In this document: positions 41,035-50,520 of the stretch, piece by piece
How positions within the stretch are numbered: position 1 is the stretch's first letter
Layout of the letters: each line of letters starts with the position of its first letter
From: Acidimicrobiaceae bacterium
GTDB taxonomy: Bacteria; Actinomycetota; Acidimicrobiia; Acidimicrobiales; RAAP-2
DNA: 64,000 nucleotides
Assembly: GCA_003132305.1 (NCBI GenBank)
Contig: PKXJ01000035.1
Location: 78,992-142,991 of the forward strand
Direction: 5' to 3'
Program-made: the position numbers and the translations under genes
Notes under the pieces: generated by a model
Told to the model about the DNA's origin: nothing
Seen by the model: the letters and a program-made list of their open reading frames with translations, nothing else
Database searches by the model: none

Positions 41035-43176
41035 ATGGCAACCGATGATCGCGACAAGGCTCTCGAAGCTGCGCTCGGCCAGATAGAAAAGCAGTTCGGC
41101 AAGGGTTCGATCATGCGCATGGGCGAGACCATGAACTTCAACATTGAGTCCATCCCCACCGGCGCCCTTGCGCTCGACATGGCGCTCGGCATTGGCGGAC
41201 TGCCGAGGGGGCGCGTCGTCGAACTCTACGGGCCCGAGTCCTCGGGTAAGTCCACGCTGGCGATGCACGTCGTCGCCGAAGCGCAGCGCAACGGCGGGGT
41301 GTGCGCCTACATCGACGCGGAGCACGCCATGGACCCGGTCTACGCGCGCGCCATTGGTGTGAACGTGGACGATCTCTTGATCAGCCAGCCCGACACTGGT
41401 GAGCAAGCACTCGAGATCGTCGACATGTTGATTCGTTCGGGTGCGCTGGACGTGATCGTTATCGACTCAGTGGCGGCGTTGACGCCGCGCGCGGAGATCG
41501 AAGGCGACATGGGTGACAGCCACGTCGGACTGCAGGCTCGCCTCATGAGTCAGGCGCTTCGTAAGCTGACCGGTGGACTCTCCAAGTCCAACACGGTCGC
41601 GATCTTTATCAACCAGTTGCGGGAAAAAATCGGCGTCATGTATGGATGCTTTCACTATGACGCTCGCGTGGTCCTCGCTGACGGAACGACCGAGATGATC
41701 GGCAGGATTGTCAACCAGAAACTTCCCGTCGAAGTGCTCTCTTTCGACGCCGCGACGGGCGCTGTAGTCCCCAAACGCGTCGTTAATTGGTTCGACAACG
41801 GTAAAACGGAGGAGTTCCTTAACATCACGGTGGCAAAACCAATCAAGGGCGGCCGGGTCGCACTCGCCTGCACTGCTAATCACTTGGTCCGGACGCCGAA
41901 TGGATGGGTCGAAGCCGGCAAGCTAAAGGTTGGCGACCGCGTGCTCGAGGCGCTTCCGCATTACTTATCGGACTTCCAATGGTCGGCGCTGCGCGGCACC
42001 TTGATGGGTGACGGCGCGCTCTCGCCCACTCGTAGCGGTTTCGCGGCTCGCTTCCGCTACTCCCACGGCGGTGCCCAGGCTGAGTATGCCGACTGGAAAG
42101 CCTCACTCTTCGCCAATGTGAGTTCTTCCCGTCACGCGCGACCCGATGGCGTCGTCACGTATGACTTCCAACCGCTGCCGGAGCTCGCAGATCTGCGACA
42201 GAGTGTCTACCTCGAGGGAAAGAAATACCTCGACGACGACTACTTCAAGTCCCTCACTCCACTGTCACTAGCGCTCTGGTACATGGACGACGCACATTTC
42301 GCAGTCAGGTCCAAGGGCGTACAGCAGCGGACCGAAGGACTCTCGGGTCGCGCAACAATCTGTGTTCAGGCGATTGAAGAGGGCACGCGCGATCGCCTTG
42401 TGAGCTACCTCGCCGACACGTGGGGAATTCACGTTACGCTGAGAGCACGCGGAACGCGGAAACAGGCGACGTTGATATTCACCAACGCCGAGACCGTGAA
42501 GTTTCAGGCCCTAATTGCCCCCTTCGTGCACCCGAGTATGGAGTACAAGCTCCTACCTCGATTCCGTGGGCAGTTCGCCGTCGAGCCGGAGTTCGTGCCG
42601 ATGAACTACCAGCTTGTGGCGATGCCGGTGATCGACGTGCGAGTGAAGCCCAAGTCTCGCTCGATGCACCGTTTCGACATCGAAGTGGAGGACAGTCACA
42701 ACTACCTCGTCAACGGAGTCGTGGTGCACAACTCGCCCGAAGTGACCCCGGGTGGACGGGCCCTCAAGTTCTACGCCTCGGTGCGACTCGACATTCGTCG
42801 TATTGAATCCATCAAGGACGGTACGGAGGTTGTCGGAAACCGCACGCGAGTGAAGGTCGTCAAGAACAAGTGCGCCGCGCCCTTTCGCCAAGCCGAGTTC
42901 GACATCATGTACGGCCAAGGCATTAGCCGTGAAGGCTCGGTACTCGACGTCGCCGTGGAGTTGGGCTTCGTGAAGAAGGCCGGTGCCTGGTTCACCTACG
43001 AAGGTGAGCAGATGGGTCAGGGTCGCGAGAACGTCAAGACGTTCCTGCGTGAGAATCCCCAGACCATGGCCGAAATTGACGAGCGCGTGCGGGCGCATCT
43101 GGCGAACGCGCTCGTGCCCGACGTTGTCGGATCCTCCGAGGGTCTCGACATCGACGCGCCCCTCAGCCTCGACTAA
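41035..43176 (+). CDS. recA: Recombinase RecA precursor interrupted by an intein
   Basis: DNA strand-exchange and SOS coprotease. The 713-residue precursor consists of a 204-residue N-extein, a 362-residue intein and a 147-residue C-extein; spliced RecA would be 351 residues, the normal size. The N-extein shows [10 protein letters not shown], Walker [10 protein letters not shown] and the L1 region; the C-extein shows the L2/C-terminal parts [43 protein letters not shown] 41035 is chosen over ATG 41011 and 41029 because AAGGAG ends 6 nt before it. A LexA box precedes the gene. No recX follows; the next gene is on the opposite strand. Confidence 0.97.
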   Translation: MATDDRDKALEAALGQIEKQFGKGSIMRMGETMNFNIESIPTGALALDMALGIGGLPRGRVVELYGPESSGKSTLAMHVVAEAQRNGGVCAYIDAEHAMDPVYARAIGVNVDDLLISQPDTGEQALEIVDMLIRSGALDVIVIDSVAALTPRAEIEGDMGDSHVGLQARLMSQALRKLTGGLSKSNTVAIFINQLREKIGVMYGCFHYDARVVLADGTTEMIGRIVNQKLPVEVLSFDAATGAVVPKRVVNWFDNGKTEEFLNITVAKPIKGGRVALACTANHLVRTPNGWVEAGKLKVGDRVLEALPHYLSDFQWSALRGTLMGDGALSPTRSGFAARFRYSHGGAQAEYADWKASLFANVSSSRHARPDGVVTYDFQPLPELADLRQSVYLEGKKYLDDDYFKSLTPLSLALWYMDDAHFAVRSKGVQQRTEGLSGRATICVQAIEEGTRDRLVSYLADTWGIHVTLRARGTRKQATLIFTNAETVKFQALIAPFVHPSMEYKLLPRFRGQFAVEPEFVPMNYQLVAMPVIDVRVKPKSRSMHRFDIEVEDSHNYLVNGVVVHNSPEVTPGGRALKFYASVRLDIRRIESIKDGTEVVGNRTRVKVVKNKCAAPFRQAEFDIMYGQGISREGSVLDVAVELGFVKKAGAWFTYEGEQMGQGRENVKTFLRENPQTMAEIDERVRAHLANALVPDVVGSSEGLDIDAPLSLD
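41647..42732 (+). mobile_element. RecA intein with LAGLIDADG homing endonuclease
   Basis: In-frame 362-residue intein inside recA. Splicing motifs: Cys1 in [17 protein letters not shown] (block A), T-A-N-H with Thr76 and His79 (block B), [14 protein letters not shown] (block F), and the terminal VVVHN, i.e. His361-Asn362, followed by Ser as +1 residue (block G). The endonuclease domain keeps both dodecapeptides: [12 protein letters not shown] with Asp122 and [11 protein letters not shown] with Asp214, so it may still cut. Insertion is between Gly204 and Ser of [13 protein letters not shown], the site of the M. leprae RecA intein and not the M. tuberculosis one. Wobble positions look AT-richer than the exteins. 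Confidence 0.95.
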
Positions 43177-44639
43177 GAGACCTCTGACTCTTTCGACGTC
43201 GAGATCTGGTGGTCTCGGGGATTGAAGTGGCGCGTGGCGCTTCGAAACTTAAAGGTGAAGTCCGGCCAGATCGTGGTGTTGAGCCCGGCGTCGTTCAGGT
43301 ACCAACTCGAACACCCCGTGTCCCAGACCGTCCCGGGCAACTTGGCTTGGAGTTCATGCGTCCAGCGCGCGGCGATGTGCGCCTTGGGTTCGATCAAGGC
43401 GTTATCGTCGAGCGCGACCCTCACCGCTTTCGTGACGTAGTTGAGCTGGCTCTCGAGCATGAAGATGATGGACGAGTGACCGAGCGCGGTGTTGGGCCCG
43501 CCGAGCATGAAGAAGTTCGGAAAGTCCGGAAACGTCGTGCCCTTGTAGTTGGCGAGGTCGCCGAGAAAGGCGTCGGCTAGTTCCTCGCCCTTCGCGCCGT
43601 GGACCTGGGTGGCCATCGGGTTGTCGGTCACGTAGAAGCCCGTCGCGGCGATGAGCACGTCAAACTCGTGCAGTTCGCCGTCGACGGTTCGAACGCCCTT
43701 CGCCTCTATGGACTCAATACCTTCGGTGACCAGCGTGACGTTGTCGCGATTGAACGCGGGGTAGAAGTCGTTGCTGATGAGCACGCGCTTGCAGCCGAGG
43801 CGGTAGCGCGGCGTGAGACGCCCTCGCAGAGATTCGTCCTTGATCTGGCGTTCGAGGTGATCGCGGGACATGGTCTCGGCCTTGGTCAAGCGACTCGGAT
43901 CTTTCACGAAGCCCAGGACCATCAACTCGCGGCGCCAGTAGCCCCAGGCGCGAACGAGGCGCTGCGAGAACGGCAAGGTCGTGAAGATCTGCTTGGTTCT
44001 TTCGATCACCGGTCGGCCGAGGTGCGGCAAGATCCACGAGGGCGTTCGTTGAAAGACTTCGAGCGTGCGCACCAGGGGAGCAATCTGCGGCACCGTCTGA
44101 ATGGCGCTGGCGCCGGTGCCAATGACGCCCACGCGCTGGTCGCGTAGATCAATGGCGTCGTTCCACTGGGCGGTGTGCATGATCGGACCTTGGAACAGAC
44201 TCAGTCCCGCTATGTCGGGCAGGCGCGGCTCGGCGAGACCGCCGGTCGCGAGAATGACGCAACGCGCGTAGTAGTCGCCTTGACTGGTGGTCAGTCGCCA
44301 GGTCTTCGATGGCCCGTCAAAGGAGACGTCGAGCACGTCGTGGTCGTACCTGATGAGTTCGCGCAAATGGAACTGGTCGGCCACGTTCTGTAGGTAGCGC
44401 CAGATCTCGGGCTGGTAGCTGTACGTGTTCGTCCAGGCGGGATTAGGCGCGAAGGAGAAGGAGTAGAGATTGCTCGCCACGTCGCAGCGACATCCGGGGT
44501 AGATGTTGTCGCGCCACGTTCCGCCGAGGTCGCTGGCGCGCTCGAAGATCGCCACGTTGGTGACGCCGGTCTCTTTCAGCCGGATGGCGGCGCCCAGCCC
44601 CCCAAAGCCCGAACCGATCACCGCGACGTCCACCACCAT
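43173..44639 (-). CDS. Flavin-containing (Baeyer-Villiger-type) monooxygenase
   Basis: A 488-residue FAD- and NADPH-dependent monooxygenase. FAD-binding Rossmann motif [15 protein letters not shown] at the N-terminus, NADPH motif [18 protein letters not shown] around residue 170, and between them [11 protein letters not shown], the Baeyer-Villiger fingerprint F-x-G-x3-H-T-x2-[19 protein letters not shown] is the usual Y-P-G-x-x-C/A-D block. Likely substrates are cyclic or aliphatic ketones; the actual one is unknown. ATG 44639 has TAGCGT 6 nt upstream; the gene overlaps the recA stop by 4 nt tail to tail. Confidence 0.92.
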   Translation of the reverse strand: MVVDVAVIGSGFGGLGAAIRLKETGVTNVAIFERASDLGGTWRDNIYPGCRCDVASNLYSFSFAPNPAWTNTYSYQPEIWRYLQNVADQFHLRELIRYDHDVLDVSFDGPSKTWRLTTSQGDYYARCVILATGGLAEPRLPDIAGLSLFQGPIMHTAQWNDAIDLRDQRVGVIGTGASAIQTVPQIAPLVRTLEVFQRTPSWILPHLGRPVIERTKQIFTTLPFSQRLVRAWGYWRRELMVLGFVKDPSRLTKAETMSRDHLERQIKDESLRGRLTPRYRLGCKRVLISNDFYPAFNRDNVTLVTEGIESIEAKGVRTVDGELHEFDVLIAATGFYVTDNPMATQVHGAKGEELADAFLGDLANYKGTTFPDFPNFFMLGGPNTALGHSSIIFMLESQLNYVTKAVRVALDDNALIEPKAHIAARWTHELQAKLPGTVWDTGCSSWYLNDAGLNTTIWPDFTFKFRSATRHFNPRDHQISTSKESEVS

Positions 44640-44645
44640 GACCCG

Positions 44646-44651
44646 ACGCTA
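44646..44651 (-). promoter_or_regulatory. Leaderless -10 element TAGCGT (monooxygenase)
   Basis: TAGCGT, minus strand, 6 nt before ATG 44639. It faces a matching element for the divergent acyltransferase gene. Confidence 0.6.
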
Positions 44652-44682
44652 CACAGTCTTCGTGGCGTCGCCAACGCGGCGG

Positions 44683-44688
44683 TAGCGT
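44683..44688 (+). promoter_or_regulatory. Leaderless -10 element TAGCGT (acyltransferase)
   Basis: TAGCGT, 7 nt before GTG 44696; mirror partner of the minus-strand TAGCGT at 44646-44651. Confidence 0.5.
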
Positions 44689-44695
44689 GGCCGAG

Positions 44696-45334
44696 GTGAG
44701 TTTGCGTCTTCAATTTCGTCGATTCTTGGGTGCTCGCGTGCGCTGGTGGCGTCGCTACCTCAACGAAGTCGCGATCGTCGGGCCGAGCGACGACTACGCG
44801 AGCGCGTTCTACTACTTCGGCAAAGGCGCGGCCCTCATGGCGCCTCAGGGCGTGATCTACAACGAGCGCTATCTCTCGATTGGTGACGACACGCTGATCG
44901 GTCCGAACGTCTGTCTCACGGCCGGCATCAGCGGCGAACAGGAGATGCTCTGCGCGCCCACCGTCGCCATTGGTCGGCGCTGCGTCATCGGCCGAGGCTC
45001 GCACATCATTGGCCACTGGTCCATCGAACTCGGCGACGAGATACAAACGGGACCCTACGTCTACATCACCGACCAGAATCACTCCTACGACGAGATCGAT
45101 GAACCCGTGGGCTGGCAGCGACCGAGCGAAGCGGCCGTCAAGATCGGCTCGGGCAGTTGGCTGGGCGCGAACGTGGTCATCCTGCCGGGCACGACCCTGG
45201 GCAAGAACACCACCGTCGCCGCCGGCGCGGTCGTGCGTGGGACGTTCGCCGATCACGTGGTGCTCGGCGGCGTGCCCGCGAAGGTGCTGCGCCACTACAG
45301 CCCGAGTGAAGGTTGGCTGGCGGGACCGGCATGA
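44696..45334 (+). CDS. Hexapeptide-repeat (left-handed beta-helix) acyltransferase
   Basis: A 212-residue acyltransferase whose centre is built of hexapeptide turns: LSIGDDTLIGPNVCLTAG, VAIGRRCVIGRGSHIIG, ELGDEIQTGPYVYI, then VKIGSGSWLGANVVILPGTTLGKNTTVAAGAVV and the family ending VVLGGVPAKVLRHY. The catalytic His is probably in TDQNHSYDE. It belongs with WbbJ/maltose-acetyltransferase-like O-acetyltransferases of sugars or cell-surface polymers. GTG 44696 is preferred over GTG 44687 because of the TAGCGT spacing. It overlaps the next gene by ATGA. Confidence 0.88.
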   Translation: MSLRLQFRRFLGARVRWWRRYLNEVAIVGPSDDYASAFYYFGKGAALMAPQGVIYNERYLSIGDDTLIGPNVCLTAGISGEQEMLCAPTVAIGRRCVIGRGSHIIGHWSIELGDEIQTGPYVYITDQNHSYDEIDEPVGWQRPSEAAVKIGSGSWLGANVVILPGTTLGKNTTVAAGAVVRGTFADHVVLGGVPAKVLRHYSPSEGWLAGPA

Positions 45335-46608
45335 GCCAACAGTTTTTTGGCATTGATCTCACGCCCCTTCGTGCCTCGAAGCAGTACCGCCGTCTGTACA
45401 TCGCTGGCTTCGTGACGGCGCTCGGCAGTCAGGCGACCTACGTCGCCGTGCCCTTTCAGTTGAAGCAACTCACGCACTCGACCCTCGCCGTGGGCTCGAT
45501 CGGCCTGGCGGAGCTGGCGCCCCTGGTCTTCTTCGCGCTCTACGGCGGGGTCCTCGCGGACCGTCTCAACCGCCGCCGCCTCATCATTTCCATGGAGCAG
45601 ATATTGATGCTCTCCACGGTGATGCTCTTCGTCAACGCGTTGCTGACCCACCCCTTGGTGTGGATCCTCTACCTCGACGCCGCGATCGCGGCGGCGGCGT
45701 CGAGTCTGCAGCGTCCGAGCATCGAGGCGCTGAACCAACTCTTCGTGTCGCACGAGTTGCAGCGAGCGGCGTCGACACTCGCGAACGTACGCTTCACGAC
45801 CGCCTCGATTATTGGACCGGCCCTCGGGGGACTCGCCGCCCTGGCCTTTGGACCGGCTTCGGTGTACCTGGCGAACATCGTGACCTTTACGTTCTCATTG
45901 ATGCTGCTCTTCACGTTGAAGGCGACGCCGCCAATGCTGCCCTCGAGTAAAGGCGACGTCGCGGCCCTGCGCGCGGGACTTCGTTACGCCCGGAGCCGTC
46001 CCGACATCGTGGGCACCTACGTGATCGATCTGCTCGCGATGGTTCTGGCCTTTCCCGTCGTGATGCTGCCGTTCGTGGCGGCGCGCTTTCACGAGTCCTA
46101 CGCTCTGGCCGTCCTCTACACCGGACTCCCGGTCGGGGCCCTCGTCGCCACCTTGACGTCGCAATGGACCCGCCGAGTCCACCGCTACGGCCGCGCCGTG
46201 GTCTGCTCGGCCGCGCTCTGGGGACTGGGCATCGCGCTCTTCGGCTTCTCGTCGTCGCTGTGGTTGGTGCTGTTGGGGCTCGCCATCGGGGGCGGGGCCG
46301 ACGCCGTGAGCGGCATCTTTCGCACCACCATGTGGAACGAATCGATCCCGCCCGAGGTCCGTGGTCGCATGGCCGGCATCGAGATGATCTCGTACTCGCT
46401 CGGTCCCACGGCCGGACAGTTCCGAGCGGGCGTGATGGCCGCGTGGACGACGCTGCGGTTCTCACTCACCTTCGGGGGGCTCGCGTGCACTGGATCGGTG
46501 GCGGTCGTCACGGCGGCGCTGCCGTCGCTGTGGAGATTCGACGCGCGGACCGACGTGCACGTCGCCGAGGTGCGCGCGCTTCGAGAGTTAGAGGGCAACG
46601 CGGACTAG
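45331..46608 (+). CDS. MFS exporter (EntS-like)
   Basis: A 425-residue major-facilitator protein with twelve hydrophobic helices. The loop 2-3 signature is GVLADRLNRRRLI and the helix-5 region IIGPALGGLAALAFGPASVYLANI is typical of the EntS/DHA3 (MFS_3) group of drug and siderophore exporters. The second half is repeated as expected, with RGRMAGIEMISYSLGPTAGQ. Start ATG 45331 overlaps the acyltransferase stop. The pairing suggests that the exporter may handle a product modified by the acyltransferase; this is inference. Confidence 0.88.
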   Translation: MSQQFFGIDLTPLRASKQYRRLYIAGFVTALGSQATYVAVPFQLKQLTHSTLAVGSIGLAELAPLVFFALYGGVLADRLNRRRLIISMEQILMLSTVMLFVNALLTHPLVWILYLDAAIAAAASSLQRPSIEALNQLFVSHELQRAASTLANVRFTTASIIGPALGGLAALAFGPASVYLANIVTFTFSLMLLFTLKATPPMLPSSKGDVAALRAGLRYARSRPDIVGTYVIDLLAMVLAFPVVMLPFVAARFHESYALAVLYTGLPVGALVATLTSQWTRRVHRYGRAVVCSAALWGLGIALFGFSSSLWLVLLGLAIGGGADAVSGIFRTTMWNESIPPEVRGRMAGIEMISYSLGPTAGQFRAGVMAAWTTLRFSLTFGGLACTGSVAVVTAALPSLWRFDARTDVHVAEVRALRELEGNAD

Positions 46609-46626
46609 AGAGTCGTTCGAAGCCCC

Positions 46627-46632
46627 TACGCT
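46627..46632 (+). promoter_or_regulatory. Leaderless -10 element TACGCT
   Basis: TACGCT, exactly 6 nt before ATG 46639 of serB. Confidence 0.6.
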
Positions 46633-46638
46633 CTATCC

Positions 46639-47817
46639 ATGTCGCGTTCAACGTTTCTCGTCACGGTGAGTGGGCCCGATCGAATTGGCGTGGGCGCGGA
46701 ACTCTTTAACGCGCTGCACTCCCTCGAGGGCGAGGACGTGCGTCTGATGGACGTCGCCCAGATCACCATTCGCGGCACGCTGGTGCTCTGTTGCGAAGTC
46801 AGTGCCGACGCACTGACCCACGACTCCTTGATGGCCACACTGCACGAACGAAGCATCGAGGGTGAGGGGATCACGGTGCACGTGCAAGAAGTGACCCCGA
46901 AGGACGAGGTCGACGGTCGACGACTTCTGGTGACGTTGTTGGCGCCGGTGATCGCGGCCGGCCAGCTCGAGAGCGTCTTTCACGCCATCGCTTCGAGTGG
47001 CGCAACGTGCGAGCGCATTGTGCACTTAGCCAGTTACCCCGTCGACTGCTACGAACTCATCGTCATCGGGCCCGACCACGCGGTGTTGCGTGAGTCGCTC
47101 ACGCTGGTGGCTAAAGAGAGCGGACTGGACCTCGCGGTGCAGCGCGCGGGACTGCACCGTCGCGCCAAGCACCTCGTGGTGATGGACGCCGACTCGACCT
47201 TGTTGCAAGACGAAGTCATTGACCTGCTCGGCGAGGCCTCCGGGCGCGCCGCGGACGTGTCCGCGATCACCAAGTCCGCGATGAATGGCGAGATTGACTT
47301 CGCCGAAGCGCTCCGACGTCGAGTGGCACTCCTAGCGGGACTTCCGGCGAGTGTCCTCGAGGACGTGCGCGCGAAGTTGCGCCTCACGCCGGGAGCGCGC
47401 ACGCTGGTGCGCACGCTCCAACGCCTCGGCTACGTGCCGGCCGTGGTGTCGGGCGGCTTCGTGGAAGTGCTCGGGCCCCTGCTCGTCGAACTCGGCGTCA
47501 CGCACTTTGAAGCCAATCAGCTGGAAATTGTTGACGGCGTGCTCACCGGGCGCGTCGTCGGTGAGATTCTCGACCGCGCGGGCAAGGCCCGCGCGCTTCG
47601 CCACTTCGCCGACGTCGTCGGCGTGCCCCTCGAACAGACCGTCGCCGTGGGTGACGGCGCGAACGACATTGACATGCTTTCGGTCGCGGGACTCGGCATC
47701 GCCTTTAACGCGAAGGCCCTGGTTCAAGAGCACGCCGACACCGCGCTCTCGGTGCCCTACCTCGACGCCGTGCTCTACTTTCTGGGCATCACTCGCGAAG
47801 AGATTGAGACCGTCTAA
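46639..47817 (+). CDS. serB: Phosphoserine phosphatase with ACT domains
   Basis: Last enzyme of serine synthesis (phosphoserine to serine), 392 residues. Two N-terminal ACT-like domains (FLVTVSGPDRIGVGAELFNAL... and LLVTLLAPVIAAGQLESVFHAI...) precede the HAD phosphatase: motif I VVMDADSTLLQDEVID with the nucleophilic Asp, motif II region VPAVVSGGFVEVLGP, and motif IV AVGDGANDIDMLSVAGLGIAFNAK. The ACT domains, as in mycobacterial SerB2, suggest allosteric control by serine or other amino acids. Confidence 0.95.
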   Translation: MSRSTFLVTVSGPDRIGVGAELFNALHSLEGEDVRLMDVAQITIRGTLVLCCEVSADALTHDSLMATLHERSIEGEGITVHVQEVTPKDEVDGRRLLVTLLAPVIAAGQLESVFHAIASSGATCERIVHLASYPVDCYELIVIGPDHAVLRESLTLVAKESGLDLAVQRAGLHRRAKHLVVMDADSTLLQDEVIDLLGEASGRAADVSAITKSAMNGEIDFAEALRRRVALLAGLPASVLEDVRAKLRLTPGARTLVRTLQRLGYVPAVVSGGFVEVLGPLLVELGVTHFEANQLEIVDGVLTGRVVGEILDRAGKARALRHFADVVGVPLEQTVAVGDGANDIDMLSVAGLGIAFNAKALVQEHADTALSVPYLDAVLYFLGITREEIETV

Positions 47818-47888
47818 GTGCGCGATGTGTGGGTCGTACGGCCGTGACCAGGTAGTAGGGTCTGCGTTAGTTCGACAGTGGGGGAACC

Positions 47889-48089
47889 GTGAAGGTAGTC
47901 ATTGACGCCGAACTCTGTCAGGGACAAGGGCGTTGCTTCTCCATCGCGCCGAGCATCTTTGACTTCGATGATCTCGGCAGTGGTTTCGTTATCGGCGACG
48001 GCACGCTCAGCCCCGAGACGATGGATCTCGCGCGTTTGGCGCAAGCGAACTGCCCCGAGCACGCCATCTTCATCGAAGAGTCACCGTGA
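47889..48089 (+). CDS. [3Fe-4S] ferredoxin, P450 partner
   Basis: A 66-residue ferredoxin with three cluster cysteines: C-x5-C in ELCQGQGRCFS and the distant Cys in NCPEHAIFIE. The residue usually providing a fourth ligand is absent, typical of actinobacterial [3Fe-4S] ferredoxins that feed electrons to cytochromes P450. GTG start with GGGGGAA upstream. Its stop overlaps the start of the first P450 gene by 4 nt. The reductase is not encoded nearby. Confidence 0.92.
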   Translation: MKVVIDAELCQGQGRCFSIAPSIFDFDDLGSGFVIGDGTLSPETMDLARLAQANCPEHAIFIEESP

Positions 48090-49294
48090 CCGATAAGCCC
48101 CCCGTCCTCGACTTCGCCACCGACTTCGACCACACCGACCCCGAGTGGGTGAGCGATCCGTACACCATCTGGGAGGACCTTCGTCAGCGCTGTCCCGTCG
48201 CGCACACCGATCGATACGGCGGCGCCTGGTTTCCCGCCACGCACGCCGGCGTTTCGGCGATCGCGAAGGACACCGTGAACTTCACGAGCCGCGACGTCAT
48301 TGTCCACGAGGGCCGACCCACCGAGGAGGACCTGCCGTCGCCCATCGGCGTCGCGCCGCCCATCACCTCGGACCCGCCCTTTCACAAGGTGGCACGAAGG
48401 TTGATCCTGCCGGCCTTCTCGCCGGCCGTCGTGAACGCGCTCGAGCCCCAGATACGAGCGCTCTGTGCCACGTTGCTCGACGACATCATCTTTGAAGGCG
48501 TCGTCAACGCTTCGATGGACTACGCGCGACTCATTCCGCCGTCGGTCATTCGCCAGATGCTGGGCTTTCCCGAAGAGGACACCGAGATGTTCATTAAGGC
48601 CGTCCACCTCATCACCGAGAACGTGGACCGGCCCCAAGAAGAGCGCATTGAACTCTTCGAGCCCGTGGAGGCGTACTTCACGCGTCAGATCGAAGATCAC
48701 CAGGAGAATCCCCGTGACGACCTGACGACGTTTCTCCTGAACGCCGAGATCGGCGGCGAAAAGCTCGCCCTCGAGCACGTCTTTGGCACGATGATCCTGA
48801 TCCTCGTCGCGGGCATCGACACCACGTGGTCCGCGATCGGCGCCGCACTGTGGCACTTGGCGCGCAACCCCGAGGATCTCGCGCGTCTGGTAAATGAACC
48901 TGAGCTCATGCCGGTCGCGGTCGAGGAGTTCCTGCGCTACTACGCGCCGGTCACCATGGCGCGTCTCGTGAACGCCGACATGGAGTACTTGGGCTGTCCA
49001 ATGAAAGAGTACGACTGGATCCTGCTGGGCTTTCCGGCGGCGAATCGCGATCCGACGGTCTTTAAGGACGCGGACAAGTTCATTATCGATCGCGCGGAGA
49101 ATCGCCACGTGGCCTTTGGTCTCGGGATTCATCGCTGCGTTGGATCGAACTTGGCGCGCATGGAACTGCAAGTAGCCCTCGAAGAGTTCATCAAGCGCTA
49201 CCCCAGGTTCGAACTGGCGAACGAGGACAACGTCACCTGGGCCCAGGGCCAGATTCGTGGTCCGAGGAATCTACCGTTGCGAATCTTGCGCTAA
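48086..49294 (+). CDS. Cytochrome P450 (first of tandem pair)
   Basis: Soluble bacterial P450 of 402 residues. Heme-binding loop FGLGIHRCVGSNLARME with Cys351 as the iron ligand; I-helix oxygen-binding motif LVAGIDTTWSAIG; the ExxR motif VEEFLRYYAPVTMAR. Fed by the ferredoxin just upstream (4-nt overlap). Sequence is closely similar to the next gene along its entire length, a tandem duplication. The substrate is unknown; hydrophobic or terpenoid substrates are common for P450s in such clusters. Confidence 0.93.
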   Translation: MTDKPPVLDFATDFDHTDPEWVSDPYTIWEDLRQRCPVAHTDRYGGAWFPATHAGVSAIAKDTVNFTSRDVIVHEGRPTEEDLPSPIGVAPPITSDPPFHKVARRLILPAFSPAVVNALEPQIRALCATLLDDIIFEGVVNASMDYARLIPPSVIRQMLGFPEEDTEMFIKAVHLITENVDRPQEERIELFEPVEAYFTRQIEDHQENPRDDLTTFLLNAEIGGEKLALEHVFGTMILILVAGIDTTWSAIGAALWHLARNPEDLARLVNEPELMPVAVEEFLRYYAPVTMARLVNADMEYLGCPMKEYDWILLGFPAANRDPTVFKDADKFIIDRAENRHVAFGLGIHRCVGSNLARMELQVALEEFIKRYPRFELANEDNVTWAQGQIRGPRNLPLRILR

Positions 49295-49297
49295 GTC

Positions 49298-50518
49298 GTG
49301 TCCACCGAGGCCGAGGCCAAGCGAGCGGTCGTTGACTTTGCCACGGACTGGGATCACACCGACCCGACGTGGGTCCACGACCCCTACCCGATCTGGGAGG
49401 ATCTGCGCGAGCGCTGCCCCGTGGCGCACACCGATCGCTACGCCGGCGGCTGGTTTCCCACGACCCACGAGATGGTCTCGGAGATCGCGAACGACACCGA
49501 GCACTTCACGAGCCGTATGGTGGTCGTCACCAACAACAAGTTCCCGCCGAACGCCCCGCCAGCGCCGATGGGGGGAGCGCCGCCCATTACGTCGGATCCG
49601 CCCTTTCACCGGTTCGCGCGCCGCTTGATCCTGCCGGCCTTCGCGCCGGGACCCGTGAACGCCCTCGAGGGCCAAGTGCGAGCGCTCTGCACCAAGCACC
49701 TCGACGCGCTCGGCGACGCGAAAGAGTTCGACGCGGGCTCGAAGTACGCGCAGTACATTTCGCCGGGCGTCATCGCCAAGATGCTGGGCTTTCCCGAGGC
49801 CGACGAGGATCTCTTTCGTGACTTCGTCCACCTGGTGCTCGACCTTGTGGACCTAGCGCCCGAAGAGCGCGGACCGCTGTTCCTGCCGATGGCCGAGTAC
49901 TTCAACGCCCAGATCGAAGAGCACGTCGCGCGCCCGCGCGAGGACTTCACGAGCTACTTATTGAACGTCGAGATCGACGGTAAGAAGTTGTCGCTCGAGC
50001 ACGTGCGCGGCACGATGGTCTTGACGCTGGTGGCGGGCATCGACACCACGTGGTCGGCGATCGGCTCGGCGATCTGGCACTTGGCGCAACACCCCGAGGA
50101 CCGCGCGCGCCTCGTCCACGAACCCGAGCTGCTGCCCGTAGCGATCGAGGAGTTCTTGCGCTACTACGCCCCGGTCACGATGGCGCGTCTGGTGAAAGAG
50201 GACCTCGACTTTCACGGCTGTTCCATGAAGAAGGACGACTGGGTGCTGGTGGGCTTTCCGGCGGCGAATCGTGACCCGATGGTCTTTAAGGACGCGGACA
50301 AGTTCATCATCGATCGGGCCGTCAATCGACACGCGGCCTTCGGGCTCGGAATTCACCGCTGCGTGGGATCCAACCTCGCGCGCATGGAACTGCGAGTGGC
50401 GGTCGAAGAGTTCATCCAGCGCTACCCCCAGTTCGAACTGGCCGATCCGAGTGGCGTCACGTGGGCGCCGGGACAGGTGCGCGGGCCGCGCGCCATCCCA
50501 CTGCGGGTCCTTGCGTAG
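49298..50518 (+). CDS. Cytochrome P450 (second of tandem pair)
   Basis: A 406-residue P450 paralogous to the upstream gene. Identical landmarks occur at the heme loop (FGLGIHRCVG, Cys355), I helix (LVAGIDTTWSAIG) and ExxR region (IEEFLRYYAPVTMARLV). The main differences fall in the B-C loop region around residues 70-95 (VVVTNNKFPPNAPPAPMGG versus VIVHEGRPTEEDLPSPIGV), a substrate-recognition site, so the two enzymes probably differ in specificity. GTG start 3 nt after the previous stop, so both are likely on one transcript with the ferredoxin. Convergent with aminopeptidase P. Confidence 0.93.
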   Translation: MSTEAEAKRAVVDFATDWDHTDPTWVHDPYPIWEDLRERCPVAHTDRYAGGWFPTTHEMVSEIANDTEHFTSRMVVVTNNKFPPNAPPAPMGGAPPITSDPPFHRFARRLILPAFAPGPVNALEGQVRALCTKHLDALGDAKEFDAGSKYAQYISPGVIAKMLGFPEADEDLFRDFVHLVLDLVDLAPEERGPLFLPMAEYFNAQIEEHVARPREDFTSYLLNVEIDGKKLSLEHVRGTMVLTLVAGIDTTWSAIGSAIWHLAQHPEDRARLVHEPELLPVAIEEFLRYYAPVTMARLVKEDLDFHGCSMKKDDWVLVGFPAANRDPMVFKDADKFIIDRAVNRHAAFGLGIHRCVGSNLARMELRVAVEEFIQRYPQFELADPSGVTWAPGQVRGPRAIPLRVLA

Positions 50519-50520
50519 CG

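Noticed and set aside
44618-45295. 225-codon minus-strand frame over the hexapeptide acyltransferase
   Set aside because: Antisense shadow; it would also cross the divergent promoter.
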